Source of the DNA: PGYR01 sp048267165
GTDB lineage: Bacteria > Bacteroidota > Ignavibacteria > Kapaibacteriales > UBA2268
DNA length: 64,000 bases
Direction of reading: 5' to 3'
Assembly: GCA_048267165.1 (NCBI GenBank)
Contig: JBLWYD010000011.1
Span: forward strand, 1-64,000
This document shows positions 1 through 7,951 of the stretch, piece after piece (positions within the stretch are counted from its first letter, which is position 1; every line of letters starts with the position of its first letter). The notes under the pieces are model-generated. The model did not search any database. It was not told the origin of the DNA and saw only the letters and a list, made by a program, of their open reading frames with translations. Made by a program: the position numbers and the translations under genes.

Positions 1-312
1 CAATTCTTTGGTTGTAGCGGTTTAACTAGTTTAGATTTGAACTCTTGGGATGTTAGTAGTGGAACTACATTTGCTAGCCAATTCTCTGGATGCACAAGTT
101 TAACTAGTTTAGATTTGAACTCTTGGGATGTTAGTAGTGGAACTACATTTGAAAGTCAATTCTTTGGTTGTAGCGGTTTAACTAGTTTAGATTTGAACTC
201 TTGGGATGTTAGTAGTGGAACTACATTTGCTAGTCAATTCTCTGGATGCACAAGTTTAACTAGTTTAGATTTGAACTCTTGGGATGTTAGTAGTGGTACT
301 AATTTTGCTGGT
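1..312 (+). repeat. Tandem 78-bp coding repeats with 156-bp higher-order period
   Basis: The first 20 bases recur exactly at 157-176. Between them lie two alternating 78-bp types: one encodes FASQFSGCTSLTSLDL and the other FESQFFGCSGLTSLDL. The first and third units differ by one base (agcc against agtc). Later units drift in sequence, so the leftmost block is the most recently homogenised. The array continues beyond the left edge. Confidence 0.85.
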
Positions 313-903
313 CAATTCTATGGGTGTAGCAGTTTAACCAATTTGAATGTAAGCAATTGGGATGTTAGTAGTGGAACTACATTTGAAAGTCAATTCTATG
401 GTTGTAGCAGTTTAACTAGTTTAGATTTGAACTCTTGGGATGTTAGTAGTGGAACTACATTTGATAGTCAATTCAGAGGAAGTAGCAGTTTAACTAGTTT
501 GGATGTAAGCAATTGGGATGTTAGTAGTGGAACTTCATTTAGCAATCAATTCTTTGGGTGCACAAGTTTAACTAGTTTGGATTTGAGCAATTGGGATGTT
601 AGTAGTGGTTTATATTTTAGAAGTCAATTCTATGGTTGTAGCAGTTTAACAAACTTGAATGTTAGCACTTGGGATGTAACCAATGGGTTGAATTTTGAAA
701 ATTTTATGGTTGGTGTTACTATGACTACTGCTATATATAACCAAACATTAATTAATTGGTCAACAAAGTTAAAAACGAATCAATTCACATCACCATTACA
801 CTTCGGAAATTCGCAGTATAATGTAGCACCGCACCCAGCAGCAGCAGCGAGGGCTACAATACAAGGAAAGGGTTGGGCTATTACTGACGGTGGTGGGATA
901 TAG
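1..903 (+). CDS. BspA-like leucine-rich repeat surface protein, 3' part
   Basis: The frame is open from the first base, so this is the C-terminal part of a longer gene; the first in-frame start-like codon (TTG at 37) lies inside a repeat and is not the real start. The protein is a chain of 26-residue repeats (78 bp) built around xxWDVSSGxxFxxQFxGCxSLTxLxL: eight full units, a degenerate ninth and a partial first. This is the BspA/DUF285 type of leucine-rich repeat found in surface and adhesion-like proteins. The last 60 residues form a non-repeat cap (INWSTKL, LHFGNSQYN, AARATIQGKGWAITDGG) that commonly closes this family. Units 1 to 3 alternate as a 156-bp higher-order repeat. Signal peptide and anchoring cannot be judged because the 5' end is missing. 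Confidence 0.88.
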   Translation, partial: QFFGCSGLTSLDLNSWDVSSGTTFASQFSGCTSLTSLDLNSWDVSSGTTFESQFFGCSGLTSLDLNSWDVSSGTTFASQFSGCTSLTSLDLNSWDVSSGTNFAGQFYGCSSLTNLNVSNWDVSSGTTFESQFYGCSSLTSLDLNSWDVSSGTTFDSQFRGSSSLTSLDVSNWDVSSGTSFSNQFFGCTSLTSLDLSNWDVSSGLYFRSQFYGCSSLTNLNVSTWDVTNGLNFENFMVGVTMTTAIYNQTLINWSTKLKTNQFTSPLHFGNSQYNVAPHPAAAARATIQGKGWAITDGGGI

Positions 904-934
904 TCCTAGACTTCAAAATACAATTAATTACTAC

Positions 935-966
935 AACCCCTCGCTCAAAACGGCTAGGGGTTTTTT
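935..966 (+). terminator. Rho-independent terminator of the BspA-like gene
   Basis: AACCCCT (935-941) pairs with AGGGGTT (956-962), with two more G-C pairs inside the loop after one mismatch. The stem runs into six or seven T residues (961-966). It lies 32 bases after the stop codon. Confidence 0.85.
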
Positions 967-969
967 GTT

Positions 970-1095
970 GCAGACTCTTTGTTAAACTCAGAGTGACATT
1001 TTTCCCGTCGCACTGAGGGAGATAACGACCGAAGTGTCTAAGGACTCTCCTCTTCGTTCCGCTCTGAGTAATCGCAATGACAAGGGTATAATCCG
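970..1095. repeat. Dispersed CTCTGAGTGAC-type intergenic repeat
   Basis: The tract contains pieces (ctcagagtgac, actctcctcttcgttccgctctgagt, atcgcaatgac) that recur in the gaps at 4334-4690, 7722-7920, 16750-16870, 17870-17990 and 20230-20275. No coding sequence is apparent. It lies between convergent genes. Confidence 0.6.
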
Positions 1096-1107
1096 TGATT
1101 TAAACTT

Positions 1108-2145
1108 CTACCCCATCCGTCCATAATCTACGTCTTCGTCTATCTCTGTTCCATTCTCAATGCTATCTATTATAATATCCGAATAGAAGGGTGCGTACAT
1201 TACTCCCTTAGTGCCGAGTCCGTTCATTATATAAGCATTTTTTTGTTTGCTCGACTTGCCGATTATTGGGCGGCGGTCATAAGAAGAAGGTCGTATGCCT
1301 GCTTGGTGGTCGATTATGCGATAGTCTAGTTCGAGGAAATCGCTAAGATTATAAAGCAACTTCTTCTTGGCTGCTTCGGTTGCGTCTTCGTTCATGTCTT
1401 CCCAATCGTAAGTGCTACCGACTATGAACTGCTGATTGCCGAGCGGTATTAGCCCAGTACTTTTAGCAAATGCATAGTCTTGTGATAAACCTGGAATTTC
1501 TAGTATAAGCAATTCGCCTTTGGTTGGCTTTAGTCTAAGCTCTGTGAATAGCGGATTATGAACTGCGTGATAACCTTCGCAGTATATCACTTTCTCATAC
1601 TTCTCACCATTAAACTCAGCATAATCGGATGTATATTCTATCTCCGAAAAATTGATTTTCTTGTTAATAAATGAACTATTTGAGTCGAAGTACTTGAGGG
1701 ATTTTTGTACATACTCGACCGTGTCTATGTAGCCAGTACCAATGACTTTGCCCATACCGAATGGTGCTTTTATACCATTGATTTCTTCTATTGGCTCTTC
1801 ATCTAAGAATCGACTAACTTCCGAAACTATAGCTTTGTCTATGAATCTATGACGTTCTTCTTTAGAGCTGAATATCTTGAGCTGTGGTGTATTATGAACT
1901 AACTTAGCCCCTAATTTCTGTTCTACTTTAGGGTAATAATCTTTTAGTTTTGCCATCAGAGTATCTGCATTAAAACTCATAGTCAATCGTTTGAAGACAA
2001 TCGGATTCCAAAACCCAGCAGCCACTTTCGTGGAATTGTACTTTGGGTTGTCATCCACTAAGTCAAAAGTTAGGTTGCGGCTGTGGAGCTGGTGGGCTAA
2101 AGTAACGCCTGCTATTCCACCGCCGATAATTAAGTAGTTTTTCAT
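1108..2145 (-). CDS. FAD-dependent oxidoreductase, D-amino acid oxidase (DAO) fold
   Basis: 345 residues starting directly in a Rossmann beta-alpha-beta with the FAD motif GGGIAG at 8-13, then an acidic residue pair ending the second strand (DLVDDN). The C-terminal part has the DAO-type block NGLGTKGVMYAP that closes over the flavin. There is no signal peptide, so it should be a cytoplasmic flavoenzyme oxidising an amine or amino acid. The substrate cannot be read from sequence. The size fits single-domain DAO proteins. It is a single gene, convergent with the BspA-like gene and divergent from the gene at 2199. Confidence 0.82.
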   Translation of the reverse strand: MKNYLIIGGGIAGVTLAHQLHSRNLTFDLVDDNPKYNSTKVAAGFWNPIVFKRLTMSFNADTLMAKLKDYYPKVEQKLGAKLVHNTPQLKIFSSKEERHRFIDKAIVSEVSRFLDEEPIEEINGIKAPFGMGKVIGTGYIDTVEYVQKSLKYFDSNSSFINKKINFSEIEYTSDYAEFNGEKYEKVIYCEGYHAVHNPLFTELRLKPTKGELLILEIPGLSQDYAFAKSTGLIPLGNQQFIVGSTYDWEDMNEDATEAAKKKLLYNLSDFLELDYRIIDHQAGIRPSSYDRRPIIGKSSKQKNAYIMNGLGTKGVMYAPFYSDIIIDSIENGTEIDEDVDYGRMG

Positions 2146-2198
2146 ATCACAGATAAAGTTTATTTTAGATTTCCAATTTACGACAAATATTAAATACT

Positions 2199-3512
2199 AT
2201 GAATCCAGAACACTCGAAACAAGAAGTTTTAATCGCTCTCGAAAAATTAATAAAGAGCAGCAATGGGCGTATAGCCCCTCAGGACGCAGCCGCTGCGACT
2301 GGCTATTCCACACAAGATGTGGAAGATGCACTGGCCAGGCTAATGGAGCTTTACAAATGTAAAGTAGAAGTAGATGAGGCGAACGCTCGCCCTATATTCA
2401 ACTTCGATGTCCCTTTCAAAAAGCGTGGCGAGAAGACTTTCCAAGAAAAGCTAGCAGTAGCAATCAACTTTTTCTGGGAAGTATTTAAGAAAATATACAA
2501 AGTTGCTATCGGTGTTATCCTCATTTTGTACACACTCATCTTCGTTGTTATCATAATGATAGCTGCCAGCCAAGGTGGAGACAAAGATAGAAAGAACAAC
2601 AATTCGAGCAGAATGATATCGAATGTTTTCTCTGCTATTTTTCACGGAATGCGATTCGCTGCAATTAACAAACAATATAGCACGGCTCGTGACCAAGACA
2701 ATATGGCATATCGCTATTACGAGAAACCAGAACACAAAGGCAAGAAGTTCATACAGTCAGTTTATGACTTCGTTTTTGGACCAGAAAGACCAGAATTCGA
2801 CCCACTTAATGACACAAAAGAAGTCGCAACATACATCAGAGATCACTCAGATAAAATCACTTCAGCAGATATTATCAACCTATCTGGTGTGGATTATGAC
2901 GAAGCAGATAGCCGCTTAGCCGAGTATGCATCGAAGTTCCGAGGTGATATAGACATTACTGAGAACGGAACTGCTGTAGCTGATTTCCGTGATTTGAGCG
3001 TTATAAGCTCGAAATTAGAAGGCGGCAAGGTGGAATATTACATAGACGAAGTAGAGCCACCTTATGAGATGACTGGCAACACGTCTGGTCGTAATTTCGG
3101 TATAGGGTTTATGAATTTATTTAACCTACTAATGTCAATAGCAGTAATAGGTGGAGCAGCGCAAATAGAATCTGGTTTAGTAACTTTTGCACTTGGTTGG
3201 TTCCCGCTAATCTTCTCTATTCTATTCTTCCTAATACCAATCGGTAGAGCCGTAACGCACAAGAAAAAAGAAGCCCAAAGAAGCAAGAATGTAGTCCGCA
3301 AAATACTAGTCGGTCAGATAATAGCAGCCAAAGGTGGCCCACTGACTATGGAACAAGTTATATCAAGAATAAACCTACAAAACCACTCGATAAACGAAGT
3401 AGAATCCGTGCTAAGCAAAGTAGTACTAGACCTACGTGGTGATATTGAAATTTCAGAAAACGGAACTCCACAATACATTTTTGATAGGTTGAAAAGAGAG
3501 TTGGTGGCGTAG
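2199..3512 (+). CDS. Membrane protein with three winged-helix-like repeats
   Basis: 437 residues not matched to a named family. Three segments look alike: about 7-70, 206-266 and 366-430. Each has a helix, a short helix-turn-helix-like stretch (xxITSADIINLSGVDYDEADSRL and its equivalents) and a hairpin wing; the second and third share RGDIDITENGT / RGDIEISENGT. Hydrophobic segments at about 102-123, 301-319 and 327-349 are likely membrane spans. The first and second repeats therefore flank the first span and the third follows the last. Such winged helices could bind nucleic acid or act as protein-interaction modules at the membrane. No operon partner is evident. The function is unknown. Confidence 0.7.
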   Translation: MNPEHSKQEVLIALEKLIKSSNGRIAPQDAAAATGYSTQDVEDALARLMELYKCKVEVDEANARPIFNFDVPFKKRGEKTFQEKLAVAINFFWEVFKKIYKVAIGVILILYTLIFVVIIMIAASQGGDKDRKNNNSSRMISNVFSAIFHGMRFAAINKQYSTARDQDNMAYRYYEKPEHKGKKFIQSVYDFVFGPERPEFDPLNDTKEVATYIRDHSDKITSADIINLSGVDYDEADSRLAEYASKFRGDIDITENGTAVADFRDLSVISSKLEGGKVEYYIDEVEPPYEMTGNTSGRNFGIGFMNLFNLLMSIAVIGGAAQIESGLVTFALGWFPLIFSILFFLIPIGRAVTHKKKEAQRSKNVVRKILVGQIIAAKGGPLTMEQVISRINLQNHSINEVESVLSKVVLDLRGDIEISENGTPQYIFDRLKRELVA

Positions 3513-3586
3513 GAATAAGTATTATGTTGCCTGAGCTTGTACCTCGACATTGCTCGGCAACCATCGATGGCTAAGTAATTGTTTAT

Positions 3587-3608
3587 ATTCGTAATTGGAT
3601 TTACGAAT
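3587..3608. repeat. Inverted repeat upstream of the AhpD-like gene
   Basis: ATTCGTAA (3587-3594) and TTACGAAT (3601-3608) form an 8-bp stem with a 6-base loop. A second, imperfect dyad GTTGCC...GGCAAC lies just upstream, at about 3524-3560. The tract 3513-3663 has no gene. It resembles folded cassette-boundary sequence, but no integron motif was proven. Confidence 0.5.
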
Positions 3609-3663
3609 GTTCGGGTAGTTGTACGTAATAAAGACAGAACACAAATTCCAGAAAGAAAACAAT

Positions 3664-4104
3664 ATGAAAACAAGAATTAGAATAAAAGAACTTGAACCAG
3701 AATCATATAACGCAATGTTCGGACTTGAAAAATATTTAAATTCTACAAGTTTGGACAAAAACCTTAAAGAATTGATAAAAATCAGAGCTTCCCAAATCAA
3801 TGGTTGTGCTTATTGTATAGAATTACATACAAAAGATGCCTTAGAGAATGGAGAAAGCAACAAACGTATTTTCGCTTTGAGTGCTTGGTGGGAATCACCT
3901 TTATTTAGCGACAAAGAAAAAAACGTTTTACAAATGACGGAAGAAATAACCCGAATTTCAGAGAAGGGTATGACTGAAACTACTTACCAAAAAGCAAAAG
4001 AAAATTTTTCTAACAACGAAATCGCCCAAATAATCATGCAAATAAGCGTAATTAACACTTGGAACAGAATTGCAATTTCAACACATATGTATCATGAAGA
4101 ATAA
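3664..4104 (+). CDS. AhpD-like carboxymuconolactone decarboxylase family protein
   Basis: 146 residues with the family core KELIKIRASQINGCAYCIELHTKDA. The CxxC pair and downstream His are those of the AhpD-like alkylhydroperoxidase branch, in which the cysteines reduce peroxides or react with thiol partners. The ATG at 3664 was chosen over an upstream TTG at 3619 because family members start close to the motif RIRIKELEPESYNAM. The gene is more AT-rich than its left neighbour and sits after an inverted-repeat tract, which would fit acquisition by transfer. The cellular substrate is unknown. Confidence 0.82.
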   Translation: MKTRIRIKELEPESYNAMFGLEKYLNSTSLDKNLKELIKIRASQINGCAYCIELHTKDALENGESNKRIFALSAWWESPLFSDKEKNVLQMTEEITRISEKGMTETTYQKAKENFSNNEIAQIIMQISVINTWNRIAISTHMYHEE

Positions 4105-4133
4105 AAAGCGAATTGACATTAATTTGCTTAGGT

Positions 4134-4280
4134 ATGAAGAAAAAGCTGATAGTGAAGAAATCGGGTGACATAATAATTGAATTCAAATCTGAAAAACGAT
4201 ACGGGTCTGATTTATTCAATATCAATGGGAATATTTATTATTTGACTTGGGGCAAATTAAAGCAATTGAAATTGAGTTAA
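4134..4280 (+). CDS. Small hypothetical protein, 48 residues
   Basis: An ATG-initiated frame encodes a lysine-rich peptide (MKKKLIVKKSGDIII... KLKQLKLS). It lies 29 bases after the AhpD-like gene on the same strand, with a weak TTAGG before the start. The composition is plausible for a real small protein, with alternating hydrophobic and basic residues, but no family is recognised. It may be part of the same transcript. Confidence 0.35.
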   Translation: MKKKLIVKKSGDIIIEFKSEKRYGSDLFNINGNIYYLTWGKLKQLKLS

Positions 4281-4333
4281 TTCTGAAGTCTAAAGTAAAA
4301 TAGTATATAATAAAACATCATCGTTTTTTTGCC

Positions 4334-4690
4334 TAGACTCTTTATTTCGACTACGCTCAACACAAGCACTACGTTCGCTCTGAGTGACTTATTGTCCTCC
4401 GCCGGCGGAGGTGACTAACTACGAAGGAGTTAGTCGGAGGTGGACAAACGAAGGCGAACTTTTTTAATTATCCTCCTCAGTCAAAACAAGTTTTGACAGC
4501 TCCTCCCGAGGAGCACAATTCGTAGAAAATCCTAGAATCCTGTAAATTCTGGTTCTGACTAAATGAGACAGCCGCGCTTCGCTCGCTGTGACAGGTTTCT
4601 TCTCCTGGACTCTTCGCTTCGCTCTGAGTGACGTGGAGACAGCCACGTCCTTTCAGTCCTCGCTGTGACATATCTTTTTCCCGGACCCTT
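4334..4690. repeat. Repeat-rich intergenic region with nested palindromes
   Basis: The 495-base gap between 4281 and 4775 holds no convincing gene. It contains a perfect 16-bp palindrome CCTCCGCCGGCGGAGG (4396-4411), an inverted repeat GACTAACT...AGTTAGTC (about 4412-4434), a near-palindrome GCTCCTCCCGAGGAGC (about 4499-4514), and several copies of the motif gactcttcgcttcgctctga found in other gaps. Open frames here read as the familiar artefact peptide CHSERS and are not genes. Confidence 0.7.
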
Positions 4691-4721
4691 TCTTCATTTC
4701 ATTCCGTTCTATTAATCCTTT

Positions 4722-4753
4722 TTTGATTAATGCAAATTAATTTATTATCTTTG
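4722..4753 (+). promoter_or_regulatory. Bacteroidota-type promoter of the kinase gene
   Basis: A -33 element TTTG (4722-4725) is followed after 20 bases by TATCTTTG (4746-4753). This matches the Bacteroidota housekeeping sigma consensus TTTG - 19 to 21 nt - TAnnTTTG. The ATG follows at 4776, implying a leader of about 15 bases. Confidence 0.7.
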
Positions 4754-4775
4754 TTATTGATAAATTAGGGTTTAT

Positions 4776-5879
4776 ATGAGAAACAGAGACGAAATATTTG
4801 CAGACTCGACTATACTGATAGTTGATGATATACCCGAAAACCTTCAAGTGCTCGGTAGTATATTCGCAGCGAAGAATGCAAATCTGATTATAGCACAAGA
4901 CGGCGAGACAGCTATCAGCAATGCAAAAGAAGAGATTCCTGACATTATCTTACTCGATATAGCAATGCCGGGGACTAATGGTTTTGATGTATGCCGCGCC
5001 CTCAAAGACGACCCAACTACTCGCGATATCCCTATAGTTTTCGTGACAGCAAAAACTAGTACTGAAGACCTTCAAAAGGGTTTCAAGATGGGGGCAGTTG
5101 ATTATGTCACTAAGCCGTTCAACCCTTCCGAATTGCTTATGCGAGTGTCTAATCATCTTGAATTATCTAAATCCAAAAAAGCATTAGAAAAACTATTAGA
5201 CGATAAGAATAAGTTTATCTCACTCGTTGCTCACGATATAAAAAGCCCTTTATCTGGTGTGAAATCACTGATGGGAATACTCGTAGAAGAATATGACACT
5301 ATGGATGAAGAGGAGAAAAAAGAAATTGTAGAATCACTATACGAATCAATTGTCAATCAATATAGCTTCGTCGATGACCTATTGAAATGGGGACAGCTAC
5401 AGCTAGACCGAGTAGAGCTTAACAAAGAGTTAGTTACTCCCGAACATATTATAGAATCTATTATCAGTGTTCTCAAGATAAATGCAATGAATAAGTCTAT
5501 TTCGCTAGACAGTGATATAAAGACAGACAAACAGCTTTTTGCAGATGTAACCCACGTAGAAAATGTAATATCAAATATCGTTTCCAACGCTATAAAATTT
5601 TCTCCTAAAGAAAGTCATATTATAATCGGTGCTGATTATACTGACAACATGATCGTCATAAGTATAAAAGATAATGGTGTTGGTATGAGTGATTCCGACA
5701 AAGAAAAGTTATTTAAAAAGAATATCATTCACACTACACTAGGTACGAACGATGAGAAAGGCACGGGTCTAGGGCTCTTGCTAACTAAAGAAATGGTAGA
5801 GAAAAATGGTGGTAGTATCTGGTTCAAAAGTGAACTAGGAAAAGGCACCACATTTTTCGTGTCGTTCCCTACGGAATAA
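4776..5879 (+). CDS. Response-regulator/histidine-kinase hybrid (REC-HisKA-HATPase)
   Basis: 367 residues. The N-terminal receiver domain (about 12-128) has the acidic pair DD near 17, the phospho-acceptor D61 in LLDIAMPG, and K113 in VTKPF. A kinase core follows: the H-box FISLVAHDIKSP with H153, the N-box ISNIVSNAIKFSP, G1 DNGVGM and G2 GTGLGLLL. There is no membrane span, so it is a cytosolic kinase whose own receiver probably tunes its activity or takes phosphate from another kinase. Such REC-first kinases are common in Bacteroidota. A consensus promoter lies 23 bases upstream and a membrane protein gene follows by 17 bases; no output regulator is adjacent. Confidence 0.9.
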   Translation: MRNRDEIFADSTILIVDDIPENLQVLGSIFAAKNANLIIAQDGETAISNAKEEIPDIILLDIAMPGTNGFDVCRALKDDPTTRDIPIVFVTAKTSTEDLQKGFKMGAVDYVTKPFNPSELLMRVSNHLELSKSKKALEKLLDDKNKFISLVAHDIKSPLSGVKSLMGILVEEYDTMDEEEKKEIVESLYESIVNQYSFVDDLLKWGQLQLDRVELNKELVTPEHIIESIISVLKINAMNKSISLDSDIKTDKQLFADVTHVENVISNIVSNAIKFSPKESHIIIGADYTDNMIVISIKDNGVGMSDSDKEKLFKKNIIHTTLGTNDEKGTGLGLLLTKEMVEKNGGSIWFKSELGKGTTFFVSFPTE

Positions 5880-5896
5880 TTTTCGTATCTTCGAAA

Positions 5897-6889
5897 ATGA
5901 ATTATAAGCATTTTATATTATTATCATTAGTCGTTGTGCTGATGTCCGTCGTAAGGTGGAATAGGCAAGACCTTGTAATACGCCAATTCGTTGGTGCTGA
6001 TGATAAGAACCTAGGCGAAAAGCTCGGATATGACGTAGAGATGAGTTTAGATTCATACAATTACGTTCAGTACGTCAACTACTATAATGGCAAAGACGTA
6101 GAACGCGAGGTTACTAAACCATATTCATTCCGTTTTCTAGTTCCGTTTATAGCTTCTTTATTGCCATTCGATTCATTTACATCTCTGAATATTATATGTC
6201 TTTCCACTGAGATATTAGGGCTAATCTTCCTGATGAAAGTACTGGCACTACTAGGCTTCACTCCTAAGACAATTTTCATTACTTCTTTTTTATACGCATT
6301 TTCTTTCCCTGTTTTCTATTACGGAGTAGTCGGTTTGCTCGATGCACCGGCTATTTTCCTAATAATACTTGGCATCTATTTGACGATTAGGAAACAGCTA
6401 ATTCCGTTAATTATTACAATGATTATAGCGGCTATGGCGAATGAAAAAACTATACTGCTTCTCCCCTTTTTCTTCTTTTTCAATATCAAGGAAATTGGGT
6501 TTAAAAGAAGTTTTATAAACTCAACAATCATTTTCATAGCTTTTGTGACTACATCACTAATTGTCAGAGCCAACACTATAAATGCTGATAGTAGCTTTAT
6601 CTGGGAGCTTAGCTCAACTGCACTTATTGATAATCTCACACGAATACGAACTTACATCAGTTTGGCATTGACAGGCGGAATTCCGCTACTAATCTTCGCT
6701 CTTTCTTATAAGTATATTGACTTTAAGCAATCGCACAAGTTCGCTTTGGGTATGGGTGCTATATTTGTTATGCTAATGATTATCTACTCACTAACAGCGG
6801 CTTATACGGACGGACGCTTTGCTTGGTATTTGTATCCGTTCTTGCTACCACTATGTGCTTATGGGATAGAGCGGAAATTTAAGACCTAA
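5897..6889 (+). CDS. Polytopic membrane protein, possibly GT-C-like
   Basis: 330 residues with about eight or nine hydrophobic segments spread over the whole length. The first loop, after the N-terminal span, is long and carries YNYVQYVNYY and then PYSFRFLVPFIAS. A Tyr/Arg-rich block before the second span is reminiscent of GT-C glycosyltransferase-like membrane proteins, but the diagnostic acidic pair was not identified, so enzyme function is only a guess. It follows the kinase gene by 17 bases and is probably cotranscribed. It converges with the DUF2141 gene, whose stop overlaps its own end by four bases. Confidence 0.65.
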   Translation: MNYKHFILLSLVVVLMSVVRWNRQDLVIRQFVGADDKNLGEKLGYDVEMSLDSYNYVQYVNYYNGKDVEREVTKPYSFRFLVPFIASLLPFDSFTSLNIICLSTEILGLIFLMKVLALLGFTPKTIFITSFLYAFSFPVFYYGVVGLLDAPAIFLIILGIYLTIRKQLIPLIITMIIAAMANEKTILLLPFFFFFNIKEIGFKRSFINSTIIFIAFVTTSLIVRANTINADSSFIWELSSTALIDNLTRIRTYISLALTGGIPLLIFALSYKYIDFKQSHKFALGMGAIFVMLMIIYSLTAAYTDGRFAWYLYPFLLPLCAYGIERKFKT

Positions 6890-7296
6890 TCTATATCTAT
6901 CCTAATAGTAGTGTCGGATTGTAAGTAGAACTTACATTCGTCGTACGATGGTTCTGCCATAAATATTGTTGGGTTGTTCGAGAAGCCGAAGTTCTCCTTT
7001 GGAACACCAAGAAAATTATAATCCATTTCCTTGTTACCGTTCTCGTCTTGTAGTACTGCCATAGCCCACCAGCCTTTTTTGACATTAGGTATAGTGACAT
7101 TTATTACTTTCGAATCTGCTTTTACAGCTTTAAAAAAAGTTGTATTGTCGTGATCGAGGAAATCCTTCTTATTATCATAGAATGCAAGATAGACTGTCCC
7201 TTTACCTGGATCAACGTTATCTACTTCTACTGTTAGATTATATTTACCACTAGCTGTAGTTAGTAGTAGCAGTGTCATTGCTATTATTTTTATCAT
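6886..7296 (-). CDS. DUF2141 secreted protein
   Basis: 136 residues. An N-terminal signal peptide (MIKIIAMTLLLLTTASG) precedes a beta-sandwich-like domain with the DUF2141 hallmarks: GTVYLAFYDNKKDFLD, a central GWWAMAVLQDENGNKEMDYNFLGVPKENFGFSNNP and a short C-terminal strand. The family is widespread in Bacteroidota and exported, but its role is unknown. The start overlaps the stop of the rlpA-like gene as ATGA, so the two are translationally coupled. Confidence 0.85.
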   Translation of the reverse strand: MIKIIAMTLLLLTTASGKYNLTVEVDNVDPGKGTVYLAFYDNKKDFLDHDNTTFFKAVKADSKVINVTIPNVKKGWWAMAVLQDENGNKEMDYNFLGVPKENFGFSNNPTIFMAEPSYDECKFYLQSDTTIRIDID

Positions 7297-7700
7297 TTTA
7301 GTAATTCTATTTTAACGTCTATTACTCCAGCCCTAATCATATCTAATTCCTCGGCTGCTTTGCGTGATAAATCTATCAATCTGCCTGATACATAAGGCCC
7401 ACGATCATTTATTCTAACTATTACGGATTGATTATTTGCCAGATTTGTAACTTTCACCATACTTCCGAAAGGCAGCGATTTATGAGCCGCAGTATATTCT
7501 CCGTTGCTAAAAGTCTCGCCATTTGCCGTACTTCTACCATCGAATTCTGAGCCATAGTATGATGCCTTACCATACATTACAGTTACTACTTCCGCATTCT
7601 TGTCTTCGTATTTTGTAGTGCCAGCACTCGTAAACCTTACTGCTGAGGAGCAAGAGGTGAAGAGTATTGTCGATATTATAATTAGTAGTATTCTTTTCAT
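7293..7700 (-). CDS. RlpA-like lipoprotein, double-psi beta-barrel
   Basis: 135 residues. The signal peptide ends in the lipobox LFTSC with C17, so the mature protein should be a lipoprotein. The rest is the RlpA core: GKASYYGSEFDGRSTANGE, AAHKSLPFGSMVKVTNL, RINDRGPYVSGRLIDLS and the final KIELL strand. RlpA proteins are septal-ring-associated; some cleave glycan strands that lack stem peptides. There is no SPOR domain, so it is a minimal form. It is the first gene of a two-gene unit with the DUF2141 gene. Confidence 0.88.
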   Translation of the reverse strand: MKRILLIIISTILFTSCSSAVRFTSAGTTKYEDKNAEVVTVMYGKASYYGSEFDGRSTANGETFSNGEYTAAHKSLPFGSMVKVTNLANNQSVIVRINDRGPYVSGRLIDLSRKAAEELDMIRAGVIDVKIELLK

Positions 7701-7721
7701 ATTATTTTCTTTCTATTAATT

Positions 7722-7920
7722 GATGAGTAATTGCTAGCGTAGCGTGGCAATCTCTTTCTTTCAAACTTACCCTTTAGATTGCCGCGTCCTTTCAGTCCTC
7801 GCAATGACATTCCGATACTTTTATACTATTGTCATTGCGAATCATATCTGCATGCAGATATGGTGTGGCAATCTCATTTAATCCAGCTTACTCTTCAGAT
7901 TGCCATTCTTTGCTCGCAAT
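7722..7920. repeat. Dispersed intergenic repeat with 20-bp palindrome
   Basis: The gap 7701-7951 has no gene. It holds direct and inverted pieces of the dispersed family (gtggcaatctc, cctttcagtcctcgcaatgac, gtcattgcga) and a perfect 20-bp palindrome CATATCTGCATGCAGATATG at 7843-7862. The arms gtcattgcgaa and ctcgcaatgac give the unit an overall inverted layout. Confidence 0.6.
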
Positions 7921-7951
7921 TACTTCATTTCTAAAATGTTATGGGGGATTA

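Noticed and set aside
1..700. Regular repeats resembling a CRISPR array
   Set aside because: Repeats are contiguous 78-bp coding units without spacers and translate to leucine-rich repeats.
2351..2919. Antisense and overlapping frames within the winged-helix membrane protein gene
   Set aside because: Shadows of the real frame: no family, no start signals, and codon pattern of the + strand gene.
4464..4671. Two overlapping minus-strand frames of 60 to 64 codons before the kinase gene
   Set aside because: They read through the dispersed repeat and give the well-known artefact peptide CHSERS; no start signal or family.
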